A stretch of 64,000 bases of DNA from Rhodoferax sp. PAMC 29310 (GCF_017948265.1 NZ_CP072852.1:682001-746000), one strand, 5' to 3'; counted from the stretch's first letter, positions 10,047 to 19,519 are shown. The notes: generated from the letters alone by a model not told the origin. Translations and numbers: made by a program.

Positions 10047-10583
10047 ATGCGTCTTACTACCAAAGGCCGTTTTGCGGTCACAGCGATGATTGATTTGGGT
10101 TTGCGTCAAAGTGGCGGCCCGGTCACTCTGGCGGCCATTAGCCAGCGTCAGCAAATTTCGCTGTCCTATCTTGAGCAGTTGTTTGGCAAGTTGCGTCGTC
10201 ACGAGCTAGTGGAGTCCACTCGTGGTCCCGGCGGCGGCTACACCTTGGCCAGAAAGCCTTCCGAGATCACAGTCGCTGACATCATCGTTTCTGTGGACGA
10301 GCCCATCGATGCCACTCAATGTGGAGGGAAAGAAAATTGTTTGGGCGAAGGTGCTCGATGTATGACCCATGATTTGTGGGCGTCCCTGAATACCAAAATG
10401 GTTGAGTTTTTGGCCTCGGTGACTTTGCAAAAATTGGTGGATGAGCAATTGGCAAAAGGGTTGCAGATCGAAGAAGGGCCATCGCTCAAGCGTGCCATCT
10501 CAAGCATGCCTGTGGTGAAGCCCGTACGGTTGAATGTGCCGAACTCGGTTTTTGCCCTTGGGAATGCATTTTCCAAGTCGTGA
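10047..10583 (+). CDS. iscR: Iron-sulfur cluster-responsive transcriptional regulator IscR
   Basis: 178 aa, Rrf2 family. The N-terminal winged helix (MRLTTKGRFAVTAMIDLGL) contacts DNA. Cys92, Cys98 and Cys105 with His108 form the [2Fe-2S] site, matching the E. coli arrangement with one extra residue before the third Cys. The holo form represses isc, and cluster loss derepresses it. A strong AAGGAG ribosome site precedes the ATG. It is first in a seven-gene isc operon. The region after about residue 135 is longer than in E. coli and is not recognisable. Confidence 0.95.
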   Translation: MRLTTKGRFAVTAMIDLGLRQSGGPVTLAAISQRQQISLSYLEQLFGKLRRHELVESTRGPGGGYTLARKPSEITVADIIVSVDEPIDATQCGGKENCLGEGARCMTHDLWASLNTKMVEFLASVTLQKLVDEQLAKGLQIEEGPSLKRAISSMPVVKPVRLNVPNSVFALGNAFSKS

Positions 10584-10628
10584 ATTGACCATTGATATTT
10601 TAATAAACACAGCAGTAGTGAGTTAGCT

Positions 10629-11849
10629 ATGGATACAACACCGCATTTCCCCATTTACATGGATTACAGCGCCACCAACCCTTGTGATGAACGAGTGGTG
10701 GACGCCATGGTTCCGTGGTTGCGCCAACACTTTGGTAATCCCGCGTCGCGTAGTCACGCCTGGGGTTGGGAGGCTGAGGCCGCTGTTGAGAAAGCGCGCG
10801 AGAACGTTGCAGCACTGATTGGCGCCGACCCGCGCGAAATCGTGTGGACCTCGGGTGCGACAGAGTCAAACAACCTGGCCCTTAAAGGCGCGGCAAACTT
10901 CTACAAGACCAAAGGTAAGCACATCATCACGGTCAAGACCGAGCACAAAGCGGTCTTGGACACCTGTCGTGAGTTGGAGCGTCAGGGTTTTGAGGTGACT
11001 TATCTGGATGTGAAAGAAGATGGGTTGCTGGATTTGGAAGTCTTCAAGGCAGCAATTCGCCCCGACACCATTTTGGCCAGCGTCATGTTTGTCAACAATG
11101 AAATTGGAGTCATTCAGGATATTGCCGCCATCGGTGCAGTTTGCCGCGAAAAAGGGGTGATATTCCATGTTGATGCAGCCCAGGCGACCGGCCGAGTAGA
11201 TGTCGACCTGAACAAGTTGCCTGTCGATTTGATGAGCCTAACCGCGCACAAAACCTACGGCCCCAAGGGCATAGGGGCTTTGTTTGTGCGTCGCAAGCCG
11301 CGAATTCGTATTGAAGCCCAGATGCATGGCGGTGGCCATGAGCGCGGTATGCGCTCAGGCACGCTGCCCACGCACCAAATCGTGGGCATGGGCGAGGCCT
11401 ACCGCATTGCAAAAGAAGAAATGGCCGCTGAGAATGTCCGTATTCTCGCTTTGCATGACCGCATGTTAGCGGGCCTCAAAGACGTGGAGCAGGTATTCAT
11501 CAATGGCCACGTTGATCAACGGGTGCCACACAACCTGAACATGAGTTTTAACTATGTGGAAGGCGAGTCCTTGATCATGGGTATCAAGGGTCTGGCTGTT
11601 TCCAGCGGCTCGGCGTGCACTTCCGCCAGCCTTGAACCTAGCTATGTACTGCGTGCCTTGGGCCGCAGCGATGAGTTGGCGCACAGCAGTCTGCGCATGA
11701 CGATTGGGCGATACACCACAGAAGCCGAGATCGACTATGCGGTGGAGACCATCAAGCTCAATGTGGCCAAGCTGCGTGATTTGAGCCCTTTGTGGGACAT
11801 GTACAAAGAGGGTATCGACATCAGCACCATTCAGTGGGCTGCCCACTAA
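10629..11849 (+). CDS. iscS: Cysteine desulfurase IscS
   Basis: 406 aa. This PLP enzyme removes sulfur from cysteine and hands it to IscU. The PLP Lys is in [12 protein letters not shown], and the mobile persulfide loop is [14 protein letters not shown] with the catalytic Cys. The substrate-facing His is in [18 protein letters not shown]-type segments. It lies 45 bp after iscR and 19 bp before iscU. Length and ends match housekeeping IscS, not SufS or NifS. Confidence 0.96.
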   Translation: MDTTPHFPIYMDYSATNPCDERVVDAMVPWLRQHFGNPASRSHAWGWEAEAAVEKARENVAALIGADPREIVWTSGATESNNLALKGAANFYKTKGKHIITVKTEHKAVLDTCRELERQGFEVTYLDVKEDGLLDLEVFKAAIRPDTILASVMFVNNEIGVIQDIAAIGAVCREKGVIFHVDAAQATGRVDVDLNKLPVDLMSLTAHKTYGPKGIGALFVRRKPRIRIEAQMHGGGHERGMRSGTLPTHQIVGMGEAYRIAKEEMAAENVRILALHDRMLAGLKDVEQVFINGHVDQRVPHNLNMSFNYVEGESLIMGIKGLAVSSGSACTSASLEPSYVLRALGRSDELAHSSLRMTIGRYTTEAEIDYAVETIKLNVAKLRDLSPLWDMYKEGIDISTIQWAAH

Positions 11850-11868
11850 ACCAAAAGAGGTAAATAAA

Positions 11869-12267
11869 ATGGCATATTCAGAAAAAGTCGTTGACCACTA
11901 CGAAAACCCCCGCAACGTCGGTTCTTTCGACAAGAGTGACGAGTCTGTAGGTACCGGCATGGTCGGTGCCCCCGCCTGTGGTGACGTGATGAAACTGCAG
12001 ATTCGAGTGAATCCTGTGACGGGTGTGATCGAGGATGCTCGATTCAAAACCTACGGTTGTGGTTCAGCTATCGCTTCGTCTTCGCTCGTTACTGAGTGGG
12101 TGAAGGGCAAGACACTGGATCAGGCTGCAGCGTTGAAGAACAGCGAGATTGCTGAGGAACTGGCCCTGCCACCTGTGAAGATTCATTGCTCAATCCTGGC
12201 TGAAGACGCCATCAAAGCCGCAGTGAACGACTACCGTCAAAAGCACGGCGTAGCCCAGACCAATTGA
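11869..12267 (+). CDS. iscU: Iron-sulfur cluster scaffold IscU
   Basis: 132 aa. It is the scaffold on which [2Fe-2S] and [4Fe-4S] clusters are assembled. The three conserved cysteines are present ([21 protein letters not shown]) with the Asp of ACGD. The HscA recognition motif LPPVK is intact just before the third Cys. An AGAGG ribosome site precedes the ATG. iscA follows after one base. Confidence 0.96.
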   Translation: MAYSEKVVDHYENPRNVGSFDKSDESVGTGMVGAPACGDVMKLQIRVNPVTGVIEDARFKTYGCGSAIASSSLVTEWVKGKTLDQAAALKNSEIAEELALPPVKIHCSILAEDAIKAAVNDYRQKHGVAQTN

Positions 12268-12268
12268 T

Positions 12269-12592
12269 ATGGCTGTTACCCTGACTGAGGCTGCCGCCCG
12301 GCACGTTAATCGATACCTTGCCAAACGTGGCAAGGGTGTCGGTGTGCGTCTGGGTGTCAAAACAACGGGTTGCTCGGGTCTGGCGTACAAGATTGAATAC
12401 GTGGACGAAGTGGCCCCGGAGGACATTGTTTTTGAAGGTCACGGAGTGAAAATTCTGGTTGAGCCCAAGAGTTTTGCCTACCTTGATGGAACCGAGTTGG
12501 ACTTCGTTCGCGAAGGCCTCAACGAGGGATTCAAGTTCAACAATCCCCGCGAACGGGATCGTTGCGGTTGTGGTGAATCCTTTCGAGTGTGA
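12269..12592 (+). CDS. iscA: A-type iron-sulfur carrier IscA
   Basis: 107 aa. It carries iron or assembled clusters to apo-targets. The Cys ligands of A-type carriers are present: KTTGCSG and the C-terminal RCGCGESF pair. It begins one base after the iscU stop and its own stop overlaps the hscB GTG start by 4 bp, so translation is tightly coupled through the operon. Confidence 0.95.
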   Translation: MAVTLTEAAARHVNRYLAKRGKGVGVRLGVKTTGCSGLAYKIEYVDEVAPEDIVFEGHGVKILVEPKSFAYLDGTELDFVREGLNEGFKFNNPRERDRCGCGESFRV

Positions 12593-13110
12593 ATCTCCAA
12601 ACCAATGATTTCAAGCTCTTCGGTCTTGCCCTTACCTTTTCGCAAGACCGTGAGGGCATTGATGCACGCTGGAAGGAGCTGCAAAAGGAAGCACACCCGG
12701 ATAAATTTTCAACCCAGGGCGCGGCCGCACAGCGAATCGCCATGCAATGGTCAGTTCGAATCAACGAGGCTTATCAGCGACTGAAGGATCCTCTGAAACG
12801 TGCGGCCTATTTGTGCGAGTTGAACGGTGTACTCATCAACGCTGAAAACAACACGGCAATGCCCACGCCATTTCTGATGCAGCAAATGGAATGGCGAGAG
12901 TCGTTGGAAGATGCGACCAGCGTATCTGATCTGGAGCAGCTGGACCAAGAGGTGTCTGCTGCGCGTCGGCTCATGCTTGAGCATTGCGGCCAGTTGCTTG
13001 ACTCAACGCATGATTATCAGGAGGCGGCTCAACAGGTGAGGGCACTGATGTTCATTGAGCGCTTCGCCAGTGATGTGGAAAACCGTATCGACCGTATAGA
13101 CGTCGGCTAA
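12589..13110 (+). CDS. hscB: Fe-S assembly co-chaperone HscB
   Basis: 173 aa. This J-protein delivers IscU to HscA and stimulates its ATPase. The N-terminal J domain contains the HPD triad (KEAHPDKFS, about residue 36). The C-terminal helical bundle that binds IscU follows. The start is a GTG overlapping the iscA stop (GTGA); no better ATG exists near the expected N-terminus. Confidence 0.92.
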   Translation: MNLQTNDFKLFGLALTFSQDREGIDARWKELQKEAHPDKFSTQGAAAQRIAMQWSVRINEAYQRLKDPLKRAAYLCELNGVLINAENNTAMPTPFLMQQMEWRESLEDATSVSDLEQLDQEVSAARRLMLEHCGQLLDSTHDYQEAAQQVRALMFIERFASDVENRIDRIDVG

Positions 13111-13147
13111 CTGGGACAATGGATTCTTGAATCCGAACAAATAAGAC

Positions 13148-15004
13148 ATGGCGCTTTTACAAATATCTGAACCTGGCCAATCCCTGAACCCGCATGAGCG
13201 GCGTATTGCGGTTGGCATTGACTTGGGCACAACTCATTCTTTGGTCGCATCCGTGCGTCATGGCGTAGCGGAATGCCTGCCCGATGACAAAGGGCGGGTG
13301 ATTCTTCCCTCCGTTGTTCGCTATCAGGATGGAGGCGCTCGTCAAATTGGATTCGACGCACAGGCTGCGTTGGCACAAGACCCTGAGAACACCATCGCGT
13401 CGGTGAAGCGATTTATGGGGCGGGGTTTGAAGGATGTTGCTAGTCCGGAAAAGTTGCCCTACCGCTTTGTCGATCATTCTGGCATGCTGGGATTGCAGAC
13501 CATTCAGGGTGAAAAATCACCGGTTGAGGTCAGTGCCGATATTTTGGCAACGCTGCGTTACCGTGCCGAAGATACCTTCAACGATGATTTGTACGGGGCC
13601 GTAATCACGGTTCCTGCCTATTTTGACGATGCTCAACGCCAGGCGACGAAAGATGCTGCCCAATTGGCCGGGCTGAACGTTCTTCGTCTGATAAATGAGC
13701 CCACTGCCGCCGCTATTGCCTACGGGCTGGACAATGCGAGCGAGGGTGTTTACGCCATTTACGACCTCGGTGGCGGTACCTTTGACATCTCCATCTTGCG
13801 GCTGACACAAGGGGTCTTTGAAGTCGTGGCAACCGGAGGGGACTCCGCGCTGGGGGGCGACGACTACGATCACGCTCTAGTGGATTGGGTGATTGCGCAA
13901 AGTGGCTGCACGGCCCTGACTTCAGCTGACAAGGCGGCGCTGAAAGTTGCAGCCAGAGCCTGCAAGGAGGCCCTTTCCTCCCAAGATACTGTGACATTCA
14001 AGGCGCAACTGACCAACGCAGACTTGGCCGTGGATGTTGATGTTGCTAGGTTTGAGGCGGAAACTCTCATCTTGACCAAGCGTACCGTCACAGCGGCCCG
14101 CAAGGCCCTACGTGACGCCAAACTGACCGTCGACGACATTGAGGGCGTTGTCATGGTTGGTGGCTCAACTCGCATGCCTCAGATTCAAAAAGCGGTTGCA
14201 GAGTTCTTCGGCTGTGAGCCGCTAACCAACTTGAACCCAGACGAGGTTGTTGCGCTCGGTGCAGCGATTCAGGCCAATCAACTGGCGGGCAACAATACGG
14301 ATGGTGATTTGTTGTTGCTGGACGTCATTCCGCTGTCTCTTGGAATCGAAACCATGGGTGGATTGGTTGAGCGTATTGTTCCCCGCAATGAAACGATTCC
14401 CACGGCGAAGGCTCAGGACTTCACCACCTACATTGACGGTCAAACGGCGCTAGCTCTGCATGTGGTCCAAGGCGAGCGAGATCTGGTGGCTGACTGCCGC
14501 AGTCTTGCGCGTTTTGAATTGCGTGGAATTCCACCGATGGCGGCTGGTGCAGCCCGGATTCGCGTGACCTTCACTGTCGACGCAGACGGTTTGTTGAGCG
14601 TCAATGCATTGGAGAAAATCAGCGGAGTGCAGGCTCGAATTGATGTCAAACCATCCTACGGATTGGGTGACGATCAGATCGCGGCCATGCTTCAGGACAG
14701 CTTCTCTACGGCAGAGGCGGACATGAAGTCACGAGCGCTGGTTGAAGCGCGTGTCGATAGCGATCGTATGGTCCTCGCCATTGAAAGCGCTCTGGCGGCA
14801 GATGGCGATTTGCTATCTCCATCCGAGCGCGCTGACATCGACCGGCTGATCGCTTCCTCGAAGGCGTCTCGCCCCTTGGACGACGCGGCGCAGATCGAAG
14901 CCGTGACTCAAGCTCTAGCCAAGGGCACGGAAGCTTTTGCGGCGGTTCGCATGAATCGAGGCATTCAAAAAGCATTGGCTGGCAAAAATATTGAATCCGT
15001 CTGA
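13148..15004 (+). CDS. hscA: Fe-S assembly chaperone HscA
   Basis: 618 aa, specialised Hsp70. It has the ATPase motifs [12 protein letters not shown] (phosphate 1), the [10 protein letters not shown] phosphate-2 loop and GGSTRMP (adenosine), followed by a substrate-binding beta domain and helical lid. It binds the LPPVK motif of IscU, which is present in this operon, to promote cluster transfer. It lies 37 bp downstream of hscB and 22 bp before fdx. Confidence 0.95.
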   Translation: MALLQISEPGQSLNPHERRIAVGIDLGTTHSLVASVRHGVAECLPDDKGRVILPSVVRYQDGGARQIGFDAQAALAQDPENTIASVKRFMGRGLKDVASPEKLPYRFVDHSGMLGLQTIQGEKSPVEVSADILATLRYRAEDTFNDDLYGAVITVPAYFDDAQRQATKDAAQLAGLNVLRLINEPTAAAIAYGLDNASEGVYAIYDLGGGTFDISILRLTQGVFEVVATGGDSALGGDDYDHALVDWVIAQSGCTALTSADKAALKVAARACKEALSSQDTVTFKAQLTNADLAVDVDVARFEAETLILTKRTVTAARKALRDAKLTVDDIEGVVMVGGSTRMPQIQKAVAEFFGCEPLTNLNPDEVVALGAAIQANQLAGNNTDGDLLLLDVIPLSLGIETMGGLVERIVPRNETIPTAKAQDFTTYIDGQTALALHVVQGERDLVADCRSLARFELRGIPPMAAGAARIRVTFTVDADGLLSVNALEKISGVQARIDVKPSYGLGDDQIAAMLQDSFSTAEADMKSRALVEARVDSDRMVLAIESALAADGDLLSPSERADIDRLIASSKASRPLDDAAQIEAVTQALAKGTEAFAAVRMNRGIQKALAGKNIESV

Positions 15005-15026
15005 CCCAGACAACACGACTTGAACA

Positions 15027-15365
15027 ATGCCCATTATCAAAATATTGCCCCATCCCGAATACTGCCCCCAAGGTGCAGAAATCTCCGCGCCCGCAGGCAC
15101 CTCTATTTGTGAGGCGATGCTCGACAACCACATCAACATTGAGCATGCTTGTGACATGAGTTGCGCCTGTACCACTTGTCACGTGGTTGTTCGCGAAGGC
15201 CTCTCTTCGTTGAACGAGTTGGATGAAAATGAAGAGGATCTGCTGGATCGCGCTTGGGGACTGGAGCCCAACTCTCGCTTGAGCTGTCAAGCATTTTTGG
15301 CCCATAAAGATGTCGTGGTGGAAATCCCCAAGTACTCCGTGAATCACGCCAAAGAAAATCACTGA
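15027..15365 (+). CDS. fdx: ISC-type [2Fe-2S] ferredoxin
   Basis: 112 aa. The adrenodoxin-like cluster motif is C-x5-C-x2-C (HACDMSCACTTCHV) with the fourth Cys in LSCQAF. It supplies electrons for cluster assembly on IscU. It is the last isc gene: no iscX follows within the gap before dnaQ, which starts 29 bp downstream, so dnaQ may be read through from the isc promoter. Confidence 0.95.
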   Translation: MPIIKILPHPEYCPQGAEISAPAGTSICEAMLDNHINIEHACDMSCACTTCHVVVREGLSSLNELDENEEDLLDRAWGLEPNSRLSCQAFLAHKDVVVEIPKYSVNHAKENH

Positions 15366-15394
15366 CCGATTCTGATCGACCGATTGAATTGTTT

Positions 15395-16096
15395 ATGCGC
15401 CAAATTTTTCTTGATACAGAAACCACGGGCCTGTCTGCGGATGGTGGTGACCGGGTTATCGAAATTGGATGTGTGGAGATGATCAGCCGAAAGCTGACCG
15501 GCAACAACAAGCACTTCTACCTGAATCCAGGGCGCGAGAGCCACGAGGAAGCGCTTAAAGTTCATGGGATCACCAATGAATTTCTGAAAGATAAGCCCCA
15601 GTTTCCCGCGGTAGTTGATGAGCTGATGACTTATTTGGCAGGGGCCGAAATTGTTATTCACAACGCGGCCTTCGACGTCGGCTTTCTGAACAAGGAGTTG
15701 GAGCTGGTTGGACGACTCAAATTCAAGGAATTTGTTGCGAGTGTGACCGACACGTTGGTCATGGCCAAGGAGATGTATCCGGGCAAGCGCAATTCTCTGA
15801 ACGCACTTTGCGAGCGACTGGAAGTCGACAATTCGGGTAGAGCGTTGCATGGCGCGTTGTTGGATGCCGAACTTTTGGCTGACGTCTACATCAATATGAC
15901 CCGTGGCCAAGAGGCCTTGCTAATGGAGGTGGGGTCGAATGAGGTCGCCCGTGAGAATGTGATCGCCGTTGATTTGCGAGCCTTTGCTCCGCCTTTCCTG
16001 TCCGCCAATGAGCAAGAGAATTTGGCACACGAACAGGTTCTCACAGAAATTGATAAATCGAGTGGTGGGAAAACTTATTGGAGAGTTGGCTGTTGA
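15395..16096 (+). CDS. dnaQ: DNA polymerase III epsilon subunit (3'-5' proofreading exonuclease)
   Basis: 233 aa. It proofreads replication errors within the Pol III core. DEDDh motifs are present: Exo I LDTETTGL (Asp, Glu), Exo II VIHNAAFDVGFL (Asp) and Exo III HGALLDAELLADVY (His, Asp). The C-terminal tail would bind the alpha subunit. An in-frame TTG lies 6 bp upstream, but ATG 15395 gives the standard MRQIFLDTE N-terminus. tRNA-Val follows 39 bp later. Confidence 0.94.
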   Translation: MRQIFLDTETTGLSADGGDRVIEIGCVEMISRKLTGNNKHFYLNPGRESHEEALKVHGITNEFLKDKPQFPAVVDELMTYLAGAEIVIHNAAFDVGFLNKELELVGRLKFKEFVASVTDTLVMAKEMYPGKRNSLNALCERLEVDNSGRALHGALLDAELLADVYINMTRGQEALLMEVGSNEVARENVIAVDLRAFAPPFLSANEQENLAHEQVLTEIDKSSGGKTYWRVGC

Positions 16097-16135
16097 AAAT
16101 ATGGCATAATTCAAGGCTTACCTGATAAGAATTCA

Positions 16136-16210
16136 GGGCGATTAGCTCAGGGGTAGAGCACTGCATTCACACTGCAGGGGTCGCAAGTTCGAAACTTGCA
16201 TCGCCCACCA
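16136..16210 (+). tRNA. tRNA-Val (CAC anticodon)
   Basis: A 75-nt cloverleaf with encoded CCA. Acceptor stem GGGCGAT pairs with ATCGCCC; D arm GCTCAGGGGTAGAGC; anticodon stem CTGCA/TGCAG with loop TTCACAC giving anticodon CAC; T arm with GTTCGAA. The gene is the integration target of the downstream island: its 3' half from 16163 is part of the 52-bp direct repeat, so the present 3' half was supplied by the element. Confidence 0.97.
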
Positions 16211-16214
16211 AATT
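16163..16214 (+). repeat. attL: 52-bp direct repeat within tRNA-Val
   Basis: The 52 bases run from the anticodon stem to four bases past the CCA and are identical to 44027-44078. The flanking bases differ on both sides (16162 T versus 44026 C; 16215 T versus 44079 A), which fixes the limits. The crossover usually lies in the anticodon or T arm for tRNA-targeting tyrosine integrases; the exact point cannot be read. Confidence 0.93.
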
Positions 16215-16229
16215 TATTGGTTATAAATC

Positions 16230-16262
16230 AAGGACTTACGAGTGATCGCAAGTCCTTTTTTG
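16230..16262 (+). terminator. Rho-independent terminator after tRNA-Val (island-borne)
   Basis: Stem AAGGACTT (16230-16237) with AAGTCCTT (16250-16257), then a T tract to 16262. It lies inside the island and terminates the reconstituted tRNA. A related hairpin with the same outer stem follows attR at 44092. Confidence 0.8.
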
Positions 16263-16289
16263 TTGCCAATAAAGTTTTGAATTTAGGCT

Positions 16290-16308
16290 GAGGACACACT
16301 ATAAGCAC
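16290..16308 (+). repeat. 19-bp subterminal direct repeat, left copy
   Basis: gaggacacactataagcac occurs here and again at 43868-43886 in the same orientation, near both island ends. Candidate arm-type integrase or excisionase binding site; function inferred from position only. Confidence 0.6.
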
Positions 16309-16312
16309 ATCT

Positions 16313-16338
16313 CAAGAAGTCACTGATGAGACTTCTTG
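16313..16338 (-). terminator. Hairpin downstream of the YqaJ gene
   Basis: A perfect 9-bp stem, CAAGAAGTC (16313-16321) with GACTTCTTG (16330-16338), loop of 8. It lies 6 bp past the stop of the leftward exonuclease gene. There is no clear T tract, so it may be a 3'-end stabiliser and not a terminator. Confidence 0.45.
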
Positions 16339-16344
16339 GTTGGT

Positions 16345-17202
16345 TCAGTTAAGGCTAACCCTCACATCCTCCCGCGTCTTGCCCCGGTACTTGTCCAGCT
16401 CGATACCCTTGAGCTCTGGCACTTTGGCATAGCTGACGCTGCCTTGCTTCCAGAACCTCGTCACCGACACTCCACCACCCGATTCCTTGGGGTGTTGCGC
16501 AAGCGCCACCAATGCCTCACGGGCCTTGGCCACCACGTCATCAGCCAGATCAGCGGCCAGCTTGGCGGCAGAGAAGGCGGTCGCAGCCGCAACCCAGTCC
16601 GCATCCTCCCGCTGCACCGTGTCTGCATCCGTCAATGGCGGTGGTGTATCCGTATCCAGGTAGATCTGGAATTGATCCCAACCATCCCGAATACGCTGCA
16701 CCGCATGGTCAATGGGGGCGACTGGCCTGAGCAGGCCTTGGGTGCCATCAAATACATAGAGATGCGCCAGTGTTGCACCGGACACCATCATCTGATGCTG
16801 TATCTGCGCCGCGTAATGGTCAGGCACGTAGCCGGCCTTGACTTCACGCCACAGCGCGGAGTCTTGTCCCCGGTACGGACACTTGATCTCCACGATCAGG
16901 TCTCCCTCCAGGGTCATGCCATCCAGACTGGCTGAGTAGAGACCATCCTGCAGCACGAGCGGCTGCATGATGTTGCCCGTCTCGGCCTCGTAGGCCAATC
17001 GAGCCGCAGGCTCTAGGTCGGTGCCACGCTGCATCGCGACATTGGTCGGGTTTTGAGCCCGGCCTGTCTTGAGTAGCCACAGTTGGTACGGAGTGCACCA
17101 TGGGCTGACGCCCAGAACGGCAGCGGTTTCGCTGGCATTGCGCATGGTGCGCCGGTAATCCAGCCAGGCCTGGCTGCCTTGGGTCAGTTGAATGATCTTC
17201 AT
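16345..17202 (-). CDS. YqaJ / lambda-exonuclease-type recombination nuclease
   Basis: 285 aa. The YqaJ/lambda exo fold is a 5'-3' dsDNA exonuclease that makes 3' overhangs for annealing. Visible motifs: QAWLDYRRTMRNASETAAVLG (Arg and the SE motif), GTDLEPAARLAYE (catalytic Glu), SLDGMT (Asp) and VEIKCPYRG (the E-x-K catalytic pair). The tail after about residue 215 is helical and unassigned. The start overlaps the stop of the upstream annealase gene by 4 bp (ATGA), and a strong AAGGAG site lies inside that gene. The pair is a phage-type recombination module comparable to Red or RecET. Confidence 0.85.
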   Translation of the reverse strand: MKIIQLTQGSQAWLDYRRTMRNASETAAVLGVSPWCTPYQLWLLKTGRAQNPTNVAMQRGTDLEPAARLAYEAETGNIMQPLVLQDGLYSASLDGMTLEGDLIVEIKCPYRGQDSALWREVKAGYVPDHYAAQIQHQMMVSGATLAHLYVFDGTQGLLRPVAPIDHAVQRIRDGWDQFQIYLDTDTPPPLTDADTVQREDADWVAAATAFSAAKLAADLADDVVAKAREALVALAQHPKESGGGVSVTRFWKQGSVSYAKVPELKGIELDKYRGKTREDVRVSLN

Positions 17203-17816
17203 GCGACTCTCCTTTTTTCCAATGAACGAACGACCCGGCTGAACTCAGCGCTGGGCAAGTCCTTGAGCGATGCAACGCCAAAGTGCTCCAGCAGGCGATT
17301 CAGGTCCGTGCCGGTCTCGATCACGAGTTTGTGAATGTTGGCCTGTTGGGGGCCTGAGATCGTCGGCCCTGTGCGTTTGGCATCCGCGCGAGTGACTGGT
17401 GCCGGATCATTGGCTGCATCGGCTACTGGTTGCGGCAGGTCTTCGCCGGCATAGATGTACAAGCCCAAGCCATGCAGTGCAATGGCCTTGACCAGGCAGC
17501 GCTGTAGGCTGGAATTGATCTCGAACGAATTGGGTGCCAGTAGGGGGCGGTTGCGCCCATCCAGACAGGGGTGAATCTGGCTCAGCGTGACGCCTTGCAC
17601 CGTCACGGCCACTTCAACGAACACGCCAGCGTCTGTGACCAGGTAGGGCAGCCCGTCAAAGCGACGCACCTCCCAGGTGGCCGTGGGATCAGCCAGGCGC
17701 AGTTGGGCCACGGCAATTGGCCAACTGAGGTAACTAAAGCCACCTTTCTTCTCGACATGCGCCGAGACGTTGATGGCATTGAGAGTGGCAAAGTAATTGC
17801 CCGTGTTGATGTTCAT
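17199..17816 (-). CDS. DUF1071 (Sak-type) single-strand annealing protein
   Basis: 205 aa. The N-terminal two thirds match the DUF1071 pattern: FATLNAINVSAHVEKKGGFSYLSWPIAVAQL, then ATWEVRRFDGLPY and NSSLQRCLVKAIALHGLGLYIYAGEDLP. This is a phage Rad52-like annealase related to Sak. It would anneal overhangs generated by the adjacent exonuclease. The C-terminal 60 residues (GPTISGPQQANIHKL onward) look like a separate small helical domain. Annealase function is inferred from the family and the coupled exonuclease. Confidence 0.78.
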   Translation of the reverse strand: MNINTGNYFATLNAINVSAHVEKKGGFSYLSWPIAVAQLRLADPTATWEVRRFDGLPYLVTDAGVFVEVAVTVQGVTLSQIHPCLDGRNRPLLAPNSFEINSSLQRCLVKAIALHGLGLYIYAGEDLPQPVADAANDPAPVTRADAKRTGPTISGPQQANIHKLVIETGTDLNRLLEHFGVASLKDLPSAEFSRVVRSLEKRRVA

Positions 17817-17839
17817 GATGATCTCCAGTCAGATAAGGG

Positions 17840-17877
17840 GAAAGAAAGAGCGCCAGCCAAGAATTCATGGCTGGCGC
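17840..17877 (-). terminator. Terminator downstream of the ArdC-like gene
   Basis: Stem GCGCCAGCCA (17850-17859) with TGGCTGGCGC (17868-17877), a perfect 10-bp stem with an 8-base loop. On the minus strand it is followed by a pyrimidine-rich CTCTTTCTTT tract. Confidence 0.6.
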
Positions 17878-18011
17878 GGGGTGGGGCCAGATAAGGCATG
17901 CCCGCTGTGCCTGCGATGTTGTCAGTTTTTTGCCCACACAATGTCGCCAACTAGGCTTGTTCTTAGGGAAACGCAGACACCCCGCATGGCCATGCCGGGT
18001 GCTGATTTGGT

Positions 18012-18920
18012 TTAAGCCAGGGCCGTTGCCGACTTGGCTTGTGGGTTGGGCTCGGTGGCTTGGGCTGGCAGCAGAAAGTCAGCTGCCTTTTGTGCCAGTG
18101 AGGCCGCCCTAAAGATCAAACGCTTGTCACTGCTCAGGGCGGTGAGCCAGCTGGCGATGTAACTCGCATGCTGCAACTCACCCGGTAGCCCGCAATGACT
18201 GCTCAGGAACGCAGAACCCATCTCGGCCACCAGCTCCTCAAAGGCATAGGCTTCGATGTGCTGACGCCCCGATAGAACCCGGTTGCAACGAGTCGGGTGA
18301 CCCGTCCAATGGCTGAGCTCATGCAGGGCCGTAGCGTAATAGCTACTGGCTTGGGGGAACTGAGCGGGGAGTGGCAACTGAATCACGTCGTCGCCCGGAC
18401 GGTAAAACGCCCGGTCACCCCCGTGACGGATGACCGCCCCTGATCGCGCCATTAGCGTTTCAGCGGCGTCAATGGGGCTCCAATCCTCCGGCGGTGCCGG
18501 TACGGCAGTCAGTGCCTCCGGCAGACCATCGACCTGAGCGGCGTTGAAAACGGTGAAGCTGCGCAGCAGCGGGATCACCTTGCGGGCGGGGGTGTCGTTG
18601 GCAGCGCGTGGGGTGCCATCGCACTCCAGCATCTTGAAGAACACGATGGGGCTGCCCGTCTCGCCACGGCGGACACAGGCACCCAGAGCGCGAGCTTGCT
18701 GAAAGGTCAGCCAGCGGTTCAGGGCATAGCCCTGAGTCATGGTCTGCACATTGAGTAGCAGCGTGTTGATGCCACGGTACTGGCGCCCGGTGCTCAGATT
18801 GGCTGGCAGCAGGCTTCCCTGCACCTGATTCCAGGGGCAAACCCAAGGTGGTGTGCCCGCTTCTAGGGCGGTAATGATGGCGTCCGTGACGGACTGATAA
18901 AGGTCGATAGTCGATTTCAT
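18012..18920 (-). CDS. ArdC-like antirestriction protein (zincin metallopeptidase)
   Basis: 302 aa from ATG 18918-18920 (preceded by GGAG). The N-terminal ssDNA-binding domain reads DLYQSVTDAIITALEAGTPPW...PANLSTGRQYRGINTLLL. The C-terminal zincin-like domain contains HELSHWTGHP with the HExxH zinc motif, followed by GYAFEELVAEMGSAFL-type sequence (EELVAE glutamate ligand). ArdC proteins protect incoming mobile DNA from host restriction. The frame is open further upstream to 19103 but that extension reads through a terminator hairpin and looks non-coding. It would help the island survive transfer, and it sits in an element that itself carries restriction genes. Confidence 0.82.
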   Translation of the reverse strand: MKSTIDLYQSVTDAIITALEAGTPPWVCPWNQVQGSLLPANLSTGRQYRGINTLLLNVQTMTQGYALNRWLTFQQARALGACVRRGETGSPIVFFKMLECDGTPRAANDTPARKVIPLLRSFTVFNAAQVDGLPEALTAVPAPPEDWSPIDAAETLMARSGAVIRHGGDRAFYRPGDDVIQLPLPAQFPQASSYYATALHELSHWTGHPTRCNRVLSGRQHIEAYAFEELVAEMGSAFLSSHCGLPGELQHASYIASWLTALSSDKRLIFRAASLAQKAADFLLPAQATEPNPQAKSATALA

Positions 18921-18937
18921 GACAAAGCTCCAGACGT

Positions 18938-18971
18938 AAAAAAGCCCCTGATGGACGAGCCAGGCAGGGGC
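18938..18971 (-). terminator. Terminator between the membrane-protein gene and the ArdC-like gene
   Basis: Minus-strand stem GCCCCTG/CAGGGGC (18965-18971 with 18944-18950) followed by TTTTTT (plus-strand A run 18938-18943). Confidence 0.72.
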
Positions 18972-19063
18972 GGAGTTGAATGACGAAGAACTGAAGGGGC
19001 AGGGTGGTTGAACCACTGAGGCAGAAAGCCAGCCCCAGCCCCGGTCAACTGAGGGTTGACGGG

Positions 19064-19444
19064 TCAAATTGGGCAGGCGTGTGCCTTTGCGCTTGAAGAC
19101 CAAGCCAGAACCCTGGACAGGGTGGCACGGCCGTACCGCGCCAGCCCCAGGGCCACTTGCTCGCCGGTGATGCCAATGGCATCCGCCAACGTCGAGGCGG
19201 CCTGAACGGCCACATCGAGCTTTTGGTTGGACAAAAACAGCGTCACCGCAGGGTGAATGACATGCTGACTAAGCGCCAGCGCCACGATGACGGCCAGCAG
19301 CCACAGAAGAAAGGACAGAAACAGTCCCAGGGCGGCATATTCAATCAGCCAGACGCAGGCAGCAGCCACGGCAAAGCCGGCGGCGAAGTCGCCGCTGAGA
19401 GCGGCGATGGTGCGAATGAGGGTATTGCGACGTGAAGTAGACAT
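19064..19444 (-). CDS. Small membrane protein, function unknown
   Basis: 126 aa from the ATG at 19442-19444, preceded by TTGGAG. A basic N-terminus (MSTSRRNTLIRT) is followed by two hydrophobic segments (about residues 20-37 and 40-62) and a cytoplasmic-looking C-terminal half with predicted amphipathic helices. I do not recognise a family. It lies between another small membrane protein gene and the ArdC-like gene on the same strand. Confidence 0.6.
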   Translation of the reverse strand: MSTSRRNTLIRTIAALSGDFAAGFAVAAACVWLIEYAALGLFLSFLLWLLAVIVALALSQHVIHPAVTLFLSNQKLDVAVQAASTLADAIGITGEQVALGLARYGRATLSRVLAWSSSAKAHACPI

Positions 19445-19519
19445 GGATAACTCCAATAAATGAGGGGAGGGGGGATTGAGGCTGTCAAGCAGCTAATCGG
19501 TGGGGCACAGGGCAGGTGC

